Positions 35,362 through 45,062 of a DNA stretch of 64,000 nucleotides are shown piece by piece; position 1 is the stretch's first letter; each line of letters begins with the position of its first letter. Origin of the DNA: Cellulophaga sp. HaHa_2_95 (lineage in GTDB: Bacteria > Bacteroidota > Bacteroidia > Flavobacteriales > Flavobacteriaceae); contig NZ_CP058988.1 of assembly GCF_019278565.1 (NCBI RefSeq), positions 248,001-312,000 on the forward strand. The letters are read 5' to 3'. Under the pieces are notes generated by a model, which was given only the letters and a program-made list of their open reading frames with translations, was not told the DNA's origin and did no database searches. Position numbers and translations under genes: made by a program.

Positions 35362-36678
35362 ATGCTTGAAAGTTTATTAGAAGCCTTAAAGTTTTCCCCG
35401 AATAATGTTGCTCTTAAATTGCAAATTGCCAAGTTGTATGCGCAAAACGGTGATTATACCAATTGTGAGAAACAACTTTATGAATGTATTGATCTAGATA
35501 GTACGCACAAAGATGCTAAATATGAATTAGCCAATTGTTTTTACAAACAAGGAAAAACCTCAGCAGCAGAAGTCCTATTAGAGGAAATTACCAAAAACTC
35601 CAATAACATTAAATACTTAGAGCTACTTTGCTATTGCCAATTAAAACAGGACAATTATAATGATGCTCAAGACACTTATAAAGACATTTTAACCATAGAT
35701 CACTCCTACATCAACGAAGATTTTGATCGAAAACTCAAAATCACCACCACTTCCTCTTTTGATGACGATGACGATGACGATGATGATTTTGCAGACGAGG
35801 ATGCTATTTCTTTTATGAAAAAGCCAGATGTTAGCTTCAAAGATATTGGAGGCATGCAAAATGTGAAAAAAGAAATCTCCCTTAAAATCATTAAACCTTT
35901 AGAGCACAAAGATTTATACAAAGCCTACGGAAAGAAAATAGGAGGCGGTATATTACTTTATGGCCCTCCAGGATGCGGTAAAACCCACTTAGCTAGAGCT
36001 ACGGCAGGTGAAATCAATGCTAACTTCATCAACGTAGGAATCAATGATATCTTAGATATGTGGATCGGGAGCTCAGAGCGTAATCTACACGAGATATTTG
36101 AGACGGCACGAGAGAACACTCCTTGCGTAATTTTTATTGATGAAATTGACGCGCTAGGCGCCAATAGAAACGATATGAACAAAAATTCTGGCAGAACAGT
36201 AATCAATCAGTTTTTAGCAGAATTAGATGGTATTGACGCGGATAATGACGGAATTCTAGTGATTGGTGCTACGAATGCCCCGTGGTATCTAGACCCTGCG
36301 TTTAGAAGACCAGGACGTTTTGACCGTATTATATTTGTTTCGCCTCCAGATACCGAAGCTCGTGAAGAGATATTTACCATTCAGCTAAAAGACAAACCTA
36401 TTGAGACTATTGATTATTCTTCATTAGCAAAAGTAACCAAAGAGTTTTCTGGTGCCGACATTAAAGCTACCATAGACGTGGCCATTGAGAGCAAATTAGA
36501 AGAGGCTTTCAAAGACGGCATCCCAAAACCATTATCAACAAAAGATATTTTGAAGGCAGCAAAAAAAATGAAGGCAACGACTAAAGAATGGTTTAGTTCT
36601 GCTAAAAATTACGCATTATACTCCAATGATAGCGGTCTATATGACGAAATACTGACGTACTTAAACATCAAAAAATAA
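35362..36678 (+). CDS. AAA+ ATPase with N-terminal TPR and polyaspartate linker
   Basis: A 438-residue protein. Residues 1-125 are TPR-like helical repeats. Residues 134-142 are an unbroken run of nine Asp. The AAA core follows: Walker A GPPGCGKT (201-208), Walker B VIFIDEID (256-263), and the second region of homology with Arg315/316 as arginine fingers in DPAFRRPGRFDR. The core resembles the Cdc48/FtsH class. Its stop shares a base with the next ATG (TAATG), so the TPR membrane protein downstream is coupled. The TPR and acidic parts suggest a protein-binding chaperone or unfoldase; clients are unknown. Confidence 0.85.
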   Translation: MLESLLEALKFSPNNVALKLQIAKLYAQNGDYTNCEKQLYECIDLDSTHKDAKYELANCFYKQGKTSAAEVLLEEITKNSNNIKYLELLCYCQLKQDNYNDAQDTYKDILTIDHSYINEDFDRKLKITTTSSFDDDDDDDDDFADEDAISFMKKPDVSFKDIGGMQNVKKEISLKIIKPLEHKDLYKAYGKKIGGGILLYGPPGCGKTHLARATAGEINANFINVGINDILDMWIGSSERNLHEIFETARENTPCVIFIDEIDALGANRNDMNKNSGRTVINQFLAELDGIDADNDGILVIGATNAPWYLDPAFRRPGRFDRIIFVSPPDTEAREEIFTIQLKDKPIETIDYSSLAKVTKEFSGADIKATIDVAIESKLEEAFKDGIPKPLSTKDILKAAKKMKATTKEWFSSAKNYALYSNDSGLYDEILTYLNIKK

Positions 36679-37901
36679 TGGAATCTGTTCATAAAGATAG
36701 AGGAATTCAATTATTTGAATTAGGACGCATTAAGGATGCCATTGATTACTTTAAAAAAGCAATTTCTGAAGATCATCAAGATTGGACGAGTAAGTTTTAT
36801 TTGGCCATTTGTTACTTAAACGAAAAGCAACTAGAAGAAGCTGAAAAAATTACAGAACGCCTTTTAGAAGACACACCTAATGATGCCAATGTATTTTATT
36901 TAAAAGCAAAAATTAAGTTACAAAAAGATGAATACGACGCATCTCGCAAATTTATAGACATGGCCATTGCCATAAACCCTTATGATGCAGATTACTTTGG
37001 GCACAAAGCAGGCTTATTACTACAAAAGAAAAAATTTGAAGAAGGTTTAGAAGCAGTTAATGAAGGTTTAAGGATTGATGCAAAAAATGCCTATTGTCTA
37101 AACCTAAGAGCACAGATCTTAACCAAACTTAATAGAATACCAGAAGCAGACCAGACGGTAGAAGACATATTATATGACAATCCAGAAGACAGTTATTCTC
37201 ACGCCAATATAGGCTGGGTGCAATTAGAAAATGGCAATCATAAAAAAGCTTTAGATCATTTCAAACAAGCCCTACAGTTTGACCCTAACTTCGAGTATGC
37301 CCGCGAAGGGATGACTACCGCCTTAAAAAGCAAGAATTTTATATACAGATGGTATCTAAAATATTCTTTTTGGATGGCCAAGCAGTCATCAAAAAACCAA
37401 TGGGTATTTATTATCGGCTTATACATTGCATATCGTGTAGCTGTTAAATTATTGGATAGCGCGGGACTTTCGTACGTAGCTATTCCGCTTATCATAGCTT
37501 ATCTGCTTTTTGCCCTGGGCGGGTGGATTATGGAACCACTTTCCAACACCATTCTTAATTTTGATAAGTATGGCAAATTCCTTTTAGATAAAAATGAAAA
37601 AAGAAGTGGCTTTATTTTTGGAAGTTTAGCACTATTGGGAATTATCTCCATTACCCTCTTTTATGCCTTTGGCTTTCCATACGGCTTAACTTTAGCCATA
37701 GCTTTCATCTGCACCTTAATACCGCTTCCAGGAGCGTTTTTAATCACAAAAAAGAAGCCAAGAGTATTTGGCATTGCCTATGGCAGCACTATGCTAGCAA
37801 TTGCCTTTATAGGCCCCTTATTTACCACCCTTATGATCACACAACTCATCATATTTTTTATGATGGTTGGCTATACTTGGATTGGTAATATTGGAAAATA
37901 A
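36678..37901 (+). CDS. TPR protein with C-terminal membrane domain
   Basis: A 407-residue protein coupled to the AAA ATPase by a one-base overlap. Residues 1-215 are about six TPR repeats (for example HANIGWVQLENGNHKKALDH, about 174-193). The C-terminal part (about 238-400) has four to five membrane helices. The topology suggests a membrane platform that presents TPR arms to the cytoplasm. Both members of this pair carry TPR units, so they may bind each other. No family name can be assigned with confidence. It is the last gene before the convergent EamA transporter. Confidence 0.75.
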   Translation: MESVHKDRGIQLFELGRIKDAIDYFKKAISEDHQDWTSKFYLAICYLNEKQLEEAEKITERLLEDTPNDANVFYLKAKIKLQKDEYDASRKFIDMAIAINPYDADYFGHKAGLLLQKKKFEEGLEAVNEGLRIDAKNAYCLNLRAQILTKLNRIPEADQTVEDILYDNPEDSYSHANIGWVQLENGNHKKALDHFKQALQFDPNFEYAREGMTTALKSKNFIYRWYLKYSFWMAKQSSKNQWVFIIGLYIAYRVAVKLLDSAGLSYVAIPLIIAYLLFALGGWIMEPLSNTILNFDKYGKFLLDKNEKRSGFIFGSLALLGIISITLFYAFGFPYGLTLAIAFICTLIPLPGAFLITKKKPRVFGIAYGSTMLAIAFIGPLFTTLMITQLIIFFMMVGYTWIGNIGK

Positions 37902-37927
37902 TAAAATGACCCTGCCTAAAGCAACTA

Positions 37928-38821
37928 TTACTTCTTTGCTTTAGGCTTCAAATTAATGTAAACTACAGAGATTAATATTATCAGAATTCCTAACCACTGC
38001 AGAGAACTAATCTCTTCCTGCAAGATGATGTAAGCACTCATTACAGAAATTGGAATTTCTAAAGCAGATATAATACTTCCTAAACCAGTGCCAATAACGG
38101 GGATGCCTTTATTGAATAATATAGGCGGTAAAATTGTACCAAAGAAACCTAGGAAAGCTCCCCATTTTAAATATACCCACCAATCAAATTCGTAAAAAAT
38201 TTGAACATTCCAAAACAACATCGTAACCATCAAACCACCCAAAATTAAATACTTACTCCTAGTAAATAACGGAAGCTCTAGCGCAATGCTACTCGTAGCA
38301 TACAAAGTACCGGTATAACATATAGCAGCAAGTAAACCAAAAGCTAAACCCTTGAAATTTAAAGCGGCATCTACTTCAAATATTTTTGCAGCCAATAAGG
38401 TTCCAATAATAACCGCTATAGCACCAATAATTTTCTTTTGAGTAACTAAATGTCGCTTTATAAAAAACTCTAACACCACACCCATCCATATGGTTTGCAT
38501 TAAAAGTATGATTCCCACAGATACAGGAATGTATTGTATAGACAGGTAGTAGAAACTACTAGTAAGTCCTAAAAAGCTACCAAATGCGACAAGTTTAAGC
38601 TTATCCTTCCTTGTTTCTTTTTTGTCCGTAGGCGCCACATTCTTTTTAGAAAATAAAAAAGACAACAAGCTAAGCACCACCACTCCAACAAAATATTGGG
38701 CAAAAGCAAGACCTGCAGTTCCAGATCCATTATTGTTAGCAAACTTTACAAAAGTGGCGAGTATTCCATAACTTGCAGCTCCAATACCAACATACAAAAC
38801 CCCTTTTAAATGATTATTCAT
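37928..38821 (-). CDS. EamA/DMT family transporter
   Basis: A 297-residue membrane protein with about ten helices in two EamA repeats (start GIGAASYGILATFVKFANN, and a second repeat after about residue 155, GLAFGLLAAICYTGTLYA). The family exports amino acids, nucleotides or other small metabolites. The substrate is not predictable. The gene is transcribed alone and converges with the TPR protein; its divergent neighbour is the SEC-C protein. Confidence 0.85.
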   Translation of the reverse strand: MNNHLKGVLYVGIGAASYGILATFVKFANNNGSGTAGLAFAQYFVGVVVLSLLSFLFSKKNVAPTDKKETRKDKLKLVAFGSFLGLTSSFYYLSIQYIPVSVGIILLMQTIWMGVVLEFFIKRHLVTQKKIIGAIAVIIGTLLAAKIFEVDAALNFKGLAFGLLAAICYTGTLYATSSIALELPLFTRSKYLILGGLMVTMLFWNVQIFYEFDWWVYLKWGAFLGFFGTILPPILFNKGIPVIGTGLGSIISALEIPISVMSAYIILQEEISSLQWLGILIILISVVYINLKPKAKK

Positions 38822-38887
38822 TTTAAATTTTTAAGGCTGCAAATCTCTGAATAATTAACCAATTACGACTGCAACAAAACAACTATT

Positions 38888-39280
38888 ATGATAAATTGTC
38901 CATGCGGGTCTAACCAGGCTTATAGTAACTGTTGTGAAATAGCACACCAACAACTTTCTGCAGTAGAAACGGCAGAACAATTAATGAGATCTAGATATAC
39001 GGCTTTCACTCTAGCCGATGGAGACTATTTAATGAAGAGTCACCACAGTAGTACACGCCCCGTAAAAGAAAAAAAGGCTATTGAAAAATGGGCTAAATCC
39101 GTAAATTGGATACGACTTGAAATCATCGCCAGCTCTAAAGGAAAGACGACCGATACCGAAGGAACTGTAACGTTTAATGCCTACTATTTTGATCAAGGAA
39201 CTGTTGAAGTAATCCATGAAAAATCTGCATTTGTGAAGGAAGAAGGCAATTGGATGTATTTAGGCTTAGCTGAAAACTAA
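38888..39280 (+). CDS. SEC-C/YchJ-like zinc-motif protein
   Basis: A 130-residue protein. The N-terminal CPCGSNQAYSNCC is a SEC-C zinc-binding motif of the kind in YchJ and SecA tails; four Cys are available. The body resembles a SnoaL/NTF2-like cone (YTAFTLADGDYLMKSH, then KSVNWIRLEII), as in the YchJ family. Function is unknown. It ends at a strong bidirectional hairpin, facing the ABC/M1 gene. Confidence 0.85.
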   Translation: MINCPCGSNQAYSNCCEIAHQQLSAVETAEQLMRSRYTAFTLADGDYLMKSHHSSTRPVKEKKAIEKWAKSVNWIRLEIIASSKGKTTDTEGTVTFNAYYFDQGTVEVIHEKSAFVKEEGNWMYLGLAEN

Positions 39281-39310
39281 TAAAAGCAAGGAACCTGTCC
39301 TTGCTTTTAT
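39280..39310. terminator. Strong bidirectional terminator
   Basis: AAAAGCAAGGA (39282-39292), loop ACCTG, then TCCTTGCTTTT (39298-39308); two more A/T pairs extend the stem to 13 bp with no mismatch. It ends the SEC-C gene on the plus strand and the ABC/M1 gene on the minus strand. Confidence 0.85.
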
Positions 39311-39334
39311 GAGACTATAACGATAATACTTCTA

Positions 39335-42300
39335 CTATTCTTCTACAGGTAATAAATTGTCATCTGAATTACGATCTATTAATTTATTATAAGGATCAAT
39401 ACCGGCCTTTAAAGGCTTTTCATCTGTAATAGCCCTAATAGTATTATCACCAGCTTTTAACCAATCTAACTTAAAATAAAGTGGATTCTTAATGGTCACC
39501 CCTTCATCATTGGTCGTGTCTTCTCCAAACAAACCAACATCAACAAGGTTCTTTTTGTCATCTACACTTTTTTCTTTACCATTGTCATCATAATAGATTT
39601 TTTTAGAATTAACGGTAAACGTTGTTTCCCACTTACCTGTCTCTAATTTTTTAGTTTTAGCGCTCATCACCCTATTTTCATATAAGACAATTTCTTTAAA
39701 TCCATCATCAACTTTATACTTTAAGGAATCTGGAGTAACAGCATATAACGCATTGTATAAATCTTCCGAAGTAGCATAATACCCTTTTTGATTGTATTTA
39801 TACGCTTCTAAAAAAGACTTAAGACCTCTGTTCACAACGTCTTCACCTAAAACATCCTGCAAATCATACATCACCATTGATCCTTTTTCATACCAAATAT
39901 ACTGACCGGTTTCTACATTCATTAAAGAGCGTTCTGGTTTAAAACTAAACTGCCTACCTCGCAAATACGTATCTAAAGAATTTTTCAAGAAAGATTTAAT
40001 TCCGTTTTCCCCATACTCTTGCTTCATTGTCATTAAAGAAGCGTATTCTGCCAAGGTTTCAGAAATAATGTTCGCACCTGATGTTTTACTAGGCGTTACA
40101 ATATGACCCCACCATTGGTGCGCCACTTCATGAGAAGTAACTCTAAAAGCATAATTATAGGTCTGCGCTCCAGAAAAATCTGCTACAAAACCAAAATCTT
40201 CAGAATATGGTATGGTCGTCGCAAAAGATTGCGCGTAATTAGAATGAGCCGGAAATTCAATAATTCTCAACACGGAATAGGGATATTCATAAAAATTCTC
40301 TGAATTATAGTCCAAAGCAACTTTTGCTCCTTTTATAAAATAACTCAAATTCTTCTTGTGCTCAGGAGAATGATAAATTTCAATAGACACTTCTTTTCCA
40401 CTAGGAGCAGTCCATGTATCCTTTTCTATGGCGTAAGCAGCAGATACAAAACTGAAGAAATAATCTGTTTTATCTTCTAACTTATAATTGTAATAAGCAC
40501 GCTCTCCTTTGTCCCATTTTTTTATCAAGGTACCTGGAGCAATAGCAATCTGATCTTTGCTCGTACTTACCGTTGCCTCAAAACTCATATAATCACCATC
40601 TTCATTAAAAAGATTCTTCTTTAAAGCAATACTATCTGTTCGTGGTGCATTTAAATAATCTAATTCTTCTAAACCATATTTTTTTCGTACTCCATTATCA
40701 GTTAGAGCACGATCATAATGAAAGGAAGGAAAAATGGCATCTGTAAAAAAGGACCCATTATCTAAAATTGCTGTTTCCCTATCATTAGAAAAACCATGCG
40801 TACTAGCAGACGTTTTGATAACTAATTGTGCGGTATCTTTTGGTTGTAATGTAGCCGGCAACTTATACATAAATAAGCGGTATGCTTCATCTTTTAGAAA
40901 TGGTTTTAGCTCTTGTCCGTTATACAATACCTGTTCAATTTTTGTGTCAGCAATCGGGAATTTCAATTCCATTAAGAGCGTATCAATAGGCACGTTAAAT
41001 TTATTCGTCACGGTAAACTCTCCCTTAGCGCTAACACTTCGCTCCTTAGGATAAATATCTATAAATGCTTTTAAAGCGATAACCTGAAGATGTGGCTTAT
41101 CTATATACTTACCATATTTCTTTTCAGCTTCAGCATTAAGCTTTTCTGCATAATTACCATCCTCTAATTGGTTCAACACTTTTAGGTTGTAATAAGCATA
41201 CCCCCCAACAGAACAAAAAGCCAATAAAAAGAATATTGCAAGCGCAATAATTTTTCCTGAAAAGCGCGACTTTGCTATTTTTAAGCGTTCTTTTGCAGAG
41301 GAATAGAACCCTCTATTCCAAAACACAATACCTATAGTAGCTAAAATACACGTAAACAAAATCCAGTATAAGTTTAACCAAAACTCTCCCACCATGTAAT
41401 GACCAAAGCCATTTAAATCGCTTAAGAACCCTCCTGGTGTTTCTCCAAAAATTACTAATGGATTGGAGGTTTTAAAGGCTAAGCCAAACAAGAGCGGCAA
41501 CCCAATGTAAATTACAATGACTAAAAAGTGTCCTAAAAATTTATTATTCACTAGTACATGAATAAAAAAGGCCAACAACAAAGTCATCAAATAACTCGGG
41601 AATATATTGCTAAAATTATAGGTCAAATACATTCCCAACTCATAGTTAAAATAACCACTAAACGTTTGGTATAACATACCTACCACTACATTTAATAGCG
41701 TTAACACAACAGCCACACCTATTAGTGCCACAATTTTAGAAACGTATAAGGTTAAGTTACTTACCGGTAAGGCGTCATAAAATTCAAAAGTTTTATTTTT
41801 TCGTGTTCGATGAACCGCCTCGCCTGCATAAAGAACCAGTATAATTACCGAGAATAATGAGATACCTCCAGAAATTTGGGATACCATATACCGTGTTAGT
41901 GGTAGAGATGGCGTACCATAAGTCTGGTTAGATTGATAGGTAATAAAGCCTGCAACAATTACCCCGATTACAATTAAAATTACAAAAACAGTTTCTTTTA
42001 CTATAGAAAGAAATTCTATTTTACTCAAAGACAAAAGATTTTCCCAACGTGATTTTTCTGTAAAAACTTGAGTAATTTTTTCTGAAATAGCAGCGGGTAC
42101 ATATGCCTCGTTACTTTCAACAGATTTCTTCTTTTTTGAAGAATTTAAAAATCCTTTATATGAAAATCGGAATAAGGTGGTAAAGAAAATAACTAATGAA
42201 ATCCCCAACCAAAGTAATCTGTTGATTGCTAATTTTCCTGCTAATGATAATTGCGTTGTATTTAGTTCATCAATAGACCAGTATTTGGTCAAATACCCAT

Positions 42301-42940
42301 GTGCAGTTTCCCCAAACGGATCTACATAAACACTTAACCATTCCGTATCTAAGCTAGCTAATAACTGAGAAGAAGCAATCGTTAAAATAAGTAATATAAT
42401 ACCGCCCAAGTATAAAATAGACATCCGCTTAAAAAAGGTCATCAAAGAGAAGAATAAGCTTCCTATGAAAAACGCGTTAAACATCATAAAATATAAGAAA
42501 GGCCAAAAATAAGAGGCAAAATTAAACGACGTATACGTACCATAATCTGGCCTATCTAGTAAGGCTCCAAGAACAAAACCAATTATTGCACCTACCATGG
42601 CAGCAACATTCATAAGAGTAACAATGGCAAAACTACCAAAGAAACGACCTAAAATATAGCTCTTCTCCGTAATAGGAAATGTAAAATAGGTTTGTGCAGT
42701 TTTATGATCTTCATCTCTATACACCGCTACTCCCATTATCGCTGCATAAAAAAATAGCCCCAACATACTCATCCCTCCAAGAACACCTATAATTGCGTTT
42801 GGACTATTGGTGAACTGGGCAGTTGATGAATCTGAAAATACCGCTAATAATAACGGAATTACAAACATTAAAAAGATATAGATATAGGTAGCCGGTCTTC
42901 GCAATCTATATTTGAGTTCAAATAAGAATATCTCTTTCAT
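39335..42940 (-). CDS. ABC transporter permease fused to M1-like metallopeptidase domain
   Basis: A 1201-residue inner-membrane protein. The N-terminal part (about 1-580) is a duplicated ABC-2-like permease with about twelve helices, starting MKEIFLFELKYRLRRP. From about 630 to 1190 it resembles M1 peptidases. The zinc motif is HEVAH (His937, His941) with a third ligand Glu in ISETLAEY about 20 residues on. The M1 hallmark GxMEN, which shapes the N-terminal amine site, is not seen; the equivalent segment reads around SNYAQS. Peptidase activity may be lost or changed. The ABC ATPase lies two bases upstream. This fusion type recurs in Bacteroidota. Confidence 0.85.
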   Translation of the reverse strand: MKEIFLFELKYRLRRPATYIYIFLMFVIPLLLAVFSDSSTAQFTNSPNAIIGVLGGMSMLGLFFYAAIMGVAVYRDEDHKTAQTYFTFPITEKSYILGRFFGSFAIVTLMNVAAMVGAIIGFVLGALLDRPDYGTYTSFNFASYFWPFLYFMMFNAFFIGSLFFSLMTFFKRMSILYLGGIILLILTIASSQLLASLDTEWLSVYVDPFGETAHGYLTKYWSIDELNTTQLSLAGKLAINRLLWLGISLVIFFTTLFRFSYKGFLNSSKKKKSVESNEAYVPAAISEKITQVFTEKSRWENLLSLSKIEFLSIVKETVFVILIVIGVIVAGFITYQSNQTYGTPSLPLTRYMVSQISGGISLFSVIILVLYAGEAVHRTRKNKTFEFYDALPVSNLTLYVSKIVALIGVAVVLTLLNVVVGMLYQTFSGYFNYELGMYLTYNFSNIFPSYLMTLLLAFFIHVLVNNKFLGHFLVIVIYIGLPLLFGLAFKTSNPLVIFGETPGGFLSDLNGFGHYMVGEFWLNLYWILFTCILATIGIVFWNRGFYSSAKERLKIAKSRFSGKIIALAIFFLLAFCSVGGYAYYNLKVLNQLEDGNYAEKLNAEAEKKYGKYIDKPHLQVIALKAFIDIYPKERSVSAKGEFTVTNKFNVPIDTLLMELKFPIADTKIEQVLYNGQELKPFLKDEAYRLFMYKLPATLQPKDTAQLVIKTSASTHGFSNDRETAILDNGSFFTDAIFPSFHYDRALTDNGVRKKYGLEELDYLNAPRTDSIALKKNLFNEDGDYMSFEATVSTSKDQIAIAPGTLIKKWDKGERAYYNYKLEDKTDYFFSFVSAAYAIEKDTWTAPSGKEVSIEIYHSPEHKKNLSYFIKGAKVALDYNSENFYEYPYSVLRIIEFPAHSNYAQSFATTIPYSEDFGFVADFSGAQTYNYAFRVTSHEVAHQWWGHIVTPSKTSGANIISETLAEYASLMTMKQEYGENGIKSFLKNSLDTYLRGRQFSFKPERSLMNVETGQYIWYEKGSMVMYDLQDVLGEDVVNRGLKSFLEAYKYNQKGYYATSEDLYNALYAVTPDSLKYKVDDGFKEIVLYENRVMSAKTKKLETGKWETTFTVNSKKIYYDDNGKEKSVDDKKNLVDVGLFGEDTTNDEGVTIKNPLYFKLDWLKAGDNTIRAITDEKPLKAGIDPYNKLIDRNSDDNLLPVEE

Positions 42941-42942
42941 AA

Positions 42943-43818
42943 TTACACGGCTTGAGGTTGATTAATACTGTAAAAATAGAAGTCTTCTAAATCATTATTT
43001 ACTGGCTCAAACCCATCAGCTAAAGGTATATCACTAAACACATTTACATTCATATTACCGCTACGCAAGTAGGAGGACAATACAGTATATTCCGATTGGT
43101 ATTTTTCAACCTCACTTTTATCAATACTCTTTCTAAAAACTTTTCCGTTTAACGAATTTGATAACTCTTGCGGATGCCCTTGCACCACAACAGACCCCTC
43201 ATTAAAGACAGCCATGTTAGTACATAAGTTTACCACATCATCTACAATATGCGTAGACAAGATAACAACCGCATCTTCACCTAATTCACTCAATAAATTA
43301 TGAAAACGGTTACGCTCTAATGGATCTAAACCTGCAGTAGGTTCATCTACAATAATAAGCTTTGGATTCCCAATTAAGGCCTGAGCAATACCAAAACGTT
43401 GGCGCATACCTCCAGAATAATCTCCCAAATTTCGCTTTCTAAACTTATAAAGGTTTACTTTATTTAATAAGTCCGATACGTAGGCTTTGCGATCGCTTGT
43501 ATTATGAATTCCTTTAATTTTAGCAATATGATTTAGCATCATCTCTGCAGAAACCTTAGGATATACTCCAAAATCTTGTGGTAAATATCCAAGAACTTTT
43601 CGCAACTCTTCCGGTTGATTAAAAACATTTATCCCATCAAATTCTATCGTCCCACTATCTGCAACTTGCAAGGTAGAAATGGTACGCATTAAGGTAGATT
43701 TTCCCGCACCATTTGGCCCTAGCAAACCAAACATACCCTTACTAATTTCAAGGTTTACATTATTAAGCGCCTTTGTACCGTTGGGGTAAGTTTTGTTCAA
43801 ATCTTTGATAGAAAGCAT
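42943..43818 (-). CDS. ABC-2 type transporter ATP-binding protein
   Basis: A 291-residue ABC ATPase of the CcmA/NatA class. Walker A GPNGAGKST (about residues 34-42), the Q-loop GYLPQDFG, signature YSGGMRQRFG, Walker B LIIVDEPTAGLDP and the switch His in LSTHIVDD are all intact. The gap to the fused permease/peptidase is two bases, so they form one operon and one exporter. The substrate is unknown; linkage to a peptidase-like domain suggests a peptide or protein-related role. Confidence 0.92.
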   Translation of the reverse strand: MLSIKDLNKTYPNGTKALNNVNLEISKGMFGLLGPNGAGKSTLMRTISTLQVADSGTIEFDGINVFNQPEELRKVLGYLPQDFGVYPKVSAEMMLNHIAKIKGIHNTSDRKAYVSDLLNKVNLYKFRKRNLGDYSGGMRQRFGIAQALIGNPKLIIVDEPTAGLDPLERNRFHNLLSELGEDAVVILSTHIVDDVVNLCTNMAVFNEGSVVVQGHPQELSNSLNGKVFRKSIDKSEVEKYQSEYTVLSSYLRSGNMNVNVFSDIPLADGFEPVNNDLEDFYFYSINQPQAV

Positions 43819-43915
43819 AAGATATTGGTTTAAGTTAGTATTCTAATTATGTATCGTTAGTATCCTCTATGACAAAATTGTTACAGAAAAAATGCTTTTT
43901 TTAAAACCACGTATC

Positions 43916-43948
43916 TTGAGATTTATACTATTGGTTACTTTATCTTTG
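43916..43948 (+). promoter_or_regulatory. hemB promoter (TTG-N22-TATCTTTG)
   Basis: TTG at 43916-43918 and TATCTTTG at 43941-43948 are spaced by 22 bases, a good match to the Flavobacterium consensus TTG-N17-23-TAnnTTTG. The hemB ATG is 24 bases downstream of the box. Confidence 0.6.
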
Positions 43949-43972
43949 TAGCTGTTTTAAAATTATCAGATT

Positions 43973-44959
43973 ATGTACCCATTAATAAGAAATAGAAGAC
44001 TTAGAACATCTGAAGCGATACGCAGTCTAGTTCGTGAAACCATCTTAACTCCAAGTGATTTTTTAGTACCACTTTTTGTTACGGAAGGAAAAGGTATAAA
44101 AGAAGAAATTTCATCCATGCCAAATTACTTTAGACTAAGCTTAGATCAATTAGAAAAAGAAGTAAAAGAATTATGGAGCATGGGCTTAGGTTCCGTGTTA
44201 CTTTTTGTGAAAGTACCTGAAAATTTAAAAGACAATAAAGGTACAGAAGCATTAAATGCTGAGGGATTGATGCAACGCGCTATTAAAACCGTTAAAAATG
44301 CATGTCCAGATATGTTGGTAATGACTGATGTAGCTCTTGATCCTTATTCTTCTTACGGCCATGACGGAATTGTTGCTAACGGACAGATATTAAATGATGA
44401 ATCTGCCGAACTATTAGCAGAGATGAGTGTTTCTCACGCAGCAGCAGGGGCAGATTTTGTAGCCCCTAGTGATATGATGGATGGTAGAATACTAACTATT
44501 CGTGAAGCTTTAGAAGATGAAGGTTTTATAAATACGGGAATTATGAGCTATAGTGCAAAATACGCTAGTGCTTTTTACGGTCCGTTTCGTGATGCTTTAG
44601 ATTCTGCTCCTGTAGATCAAATAGATGTTCCTAAAGATAAGAGTACCTATCAAATGGATTATGCCAACCGTTTTGAAGCCATCAGAGAAACGCAAATGGA
44701 TATTGAAGAGGGTGCAGATATTGTCATGGTAAAACCAGGATTGTGCTACTTAGATATTGTTCGTGAAATAAAGAATGAAGTAGATGTTCCTGTGGCAGTG
44801 TACCAAGTAAGTGGTGAGTATGCCATGCTAAAAGCGGCTGCCGAAAAAGGTTGGTTAGACCACGATGCGGTCATGATAGAACAATTAATGGCTATGAAAA
44901 GAGCTGGTGCTAACATAATAGCGAGCTATTTTGCAAAAGATGCTGTTAAGTTAATGTAG
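43973..44959 (+). CDS. hemB: Porphobilinogen synthase (delta-aminolevulinate dehydratase)
   Basis: A 328-residue enzyme that condenses two 5-aminolevulinates into porphobilinogen. The motifs DVALDPYSSYGHDGIV (about 120-135), MSYSAKYASAFYGPFRDA and MVKPGLCYLD, with the Schiff-base Lys residues, are clear. The metal site reads without the three Cys of the zinc type, so this is a Mg2+-dependent form. The length is normal. It has its own promoter and is not joined to the other hem genes. Confidence 0.96.
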   Translation: MYPLIRNRRLRTSEAIRSLVRETILTPSDFLVPLFVTEGKGIKEEISSMPNYFRLSLDQLEKEVKELWSMGLGSVLLFVKVPENLKDNKGTEALNAEGLMQRAIKTVKNACPDMLVMTDVALDPYSSYGHDGIVANGQILNDESAELLAEMSVSHAAAGADFVAPSDMMDGRILTIREALEDEGFINTGIMSYSAKYASAFYGPFRDALDSAPVDQIDVPKDKSTYQMDYANRFEAIRETQMDIEEGADIVMVKPGLCYLDIVREIKNEVDVPVAVYQVSGEYAMLKAAAEKGWLDHDAVMIEQLMAMKRAGANIIASYFAKDAVKLM

Positions 44960-45062
44960 TATAGTATCGGCAATGCTAATTGCGATAAAATCAATTTTAT
45001 CCTAATTAAAGCACAATTGAGTTTTTAAATAAATGGTATCTTAGTCTTTCAAATATAGTTTT

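Noticed and set aside
35765-35788. Possible short tandem repeat (GAT/GAC triplets)
   Set aside because: It encodes the polyaspartate linker of the AAA gene and is explained by the protein sequence; not a CRISPR or mobile repeat.
44960-45062. Gap between hemB and the CNNM gene as a possible RNA gene
   Set aside because: No promoter box, hairpin or conserved element; only 103 AT-rich bases.
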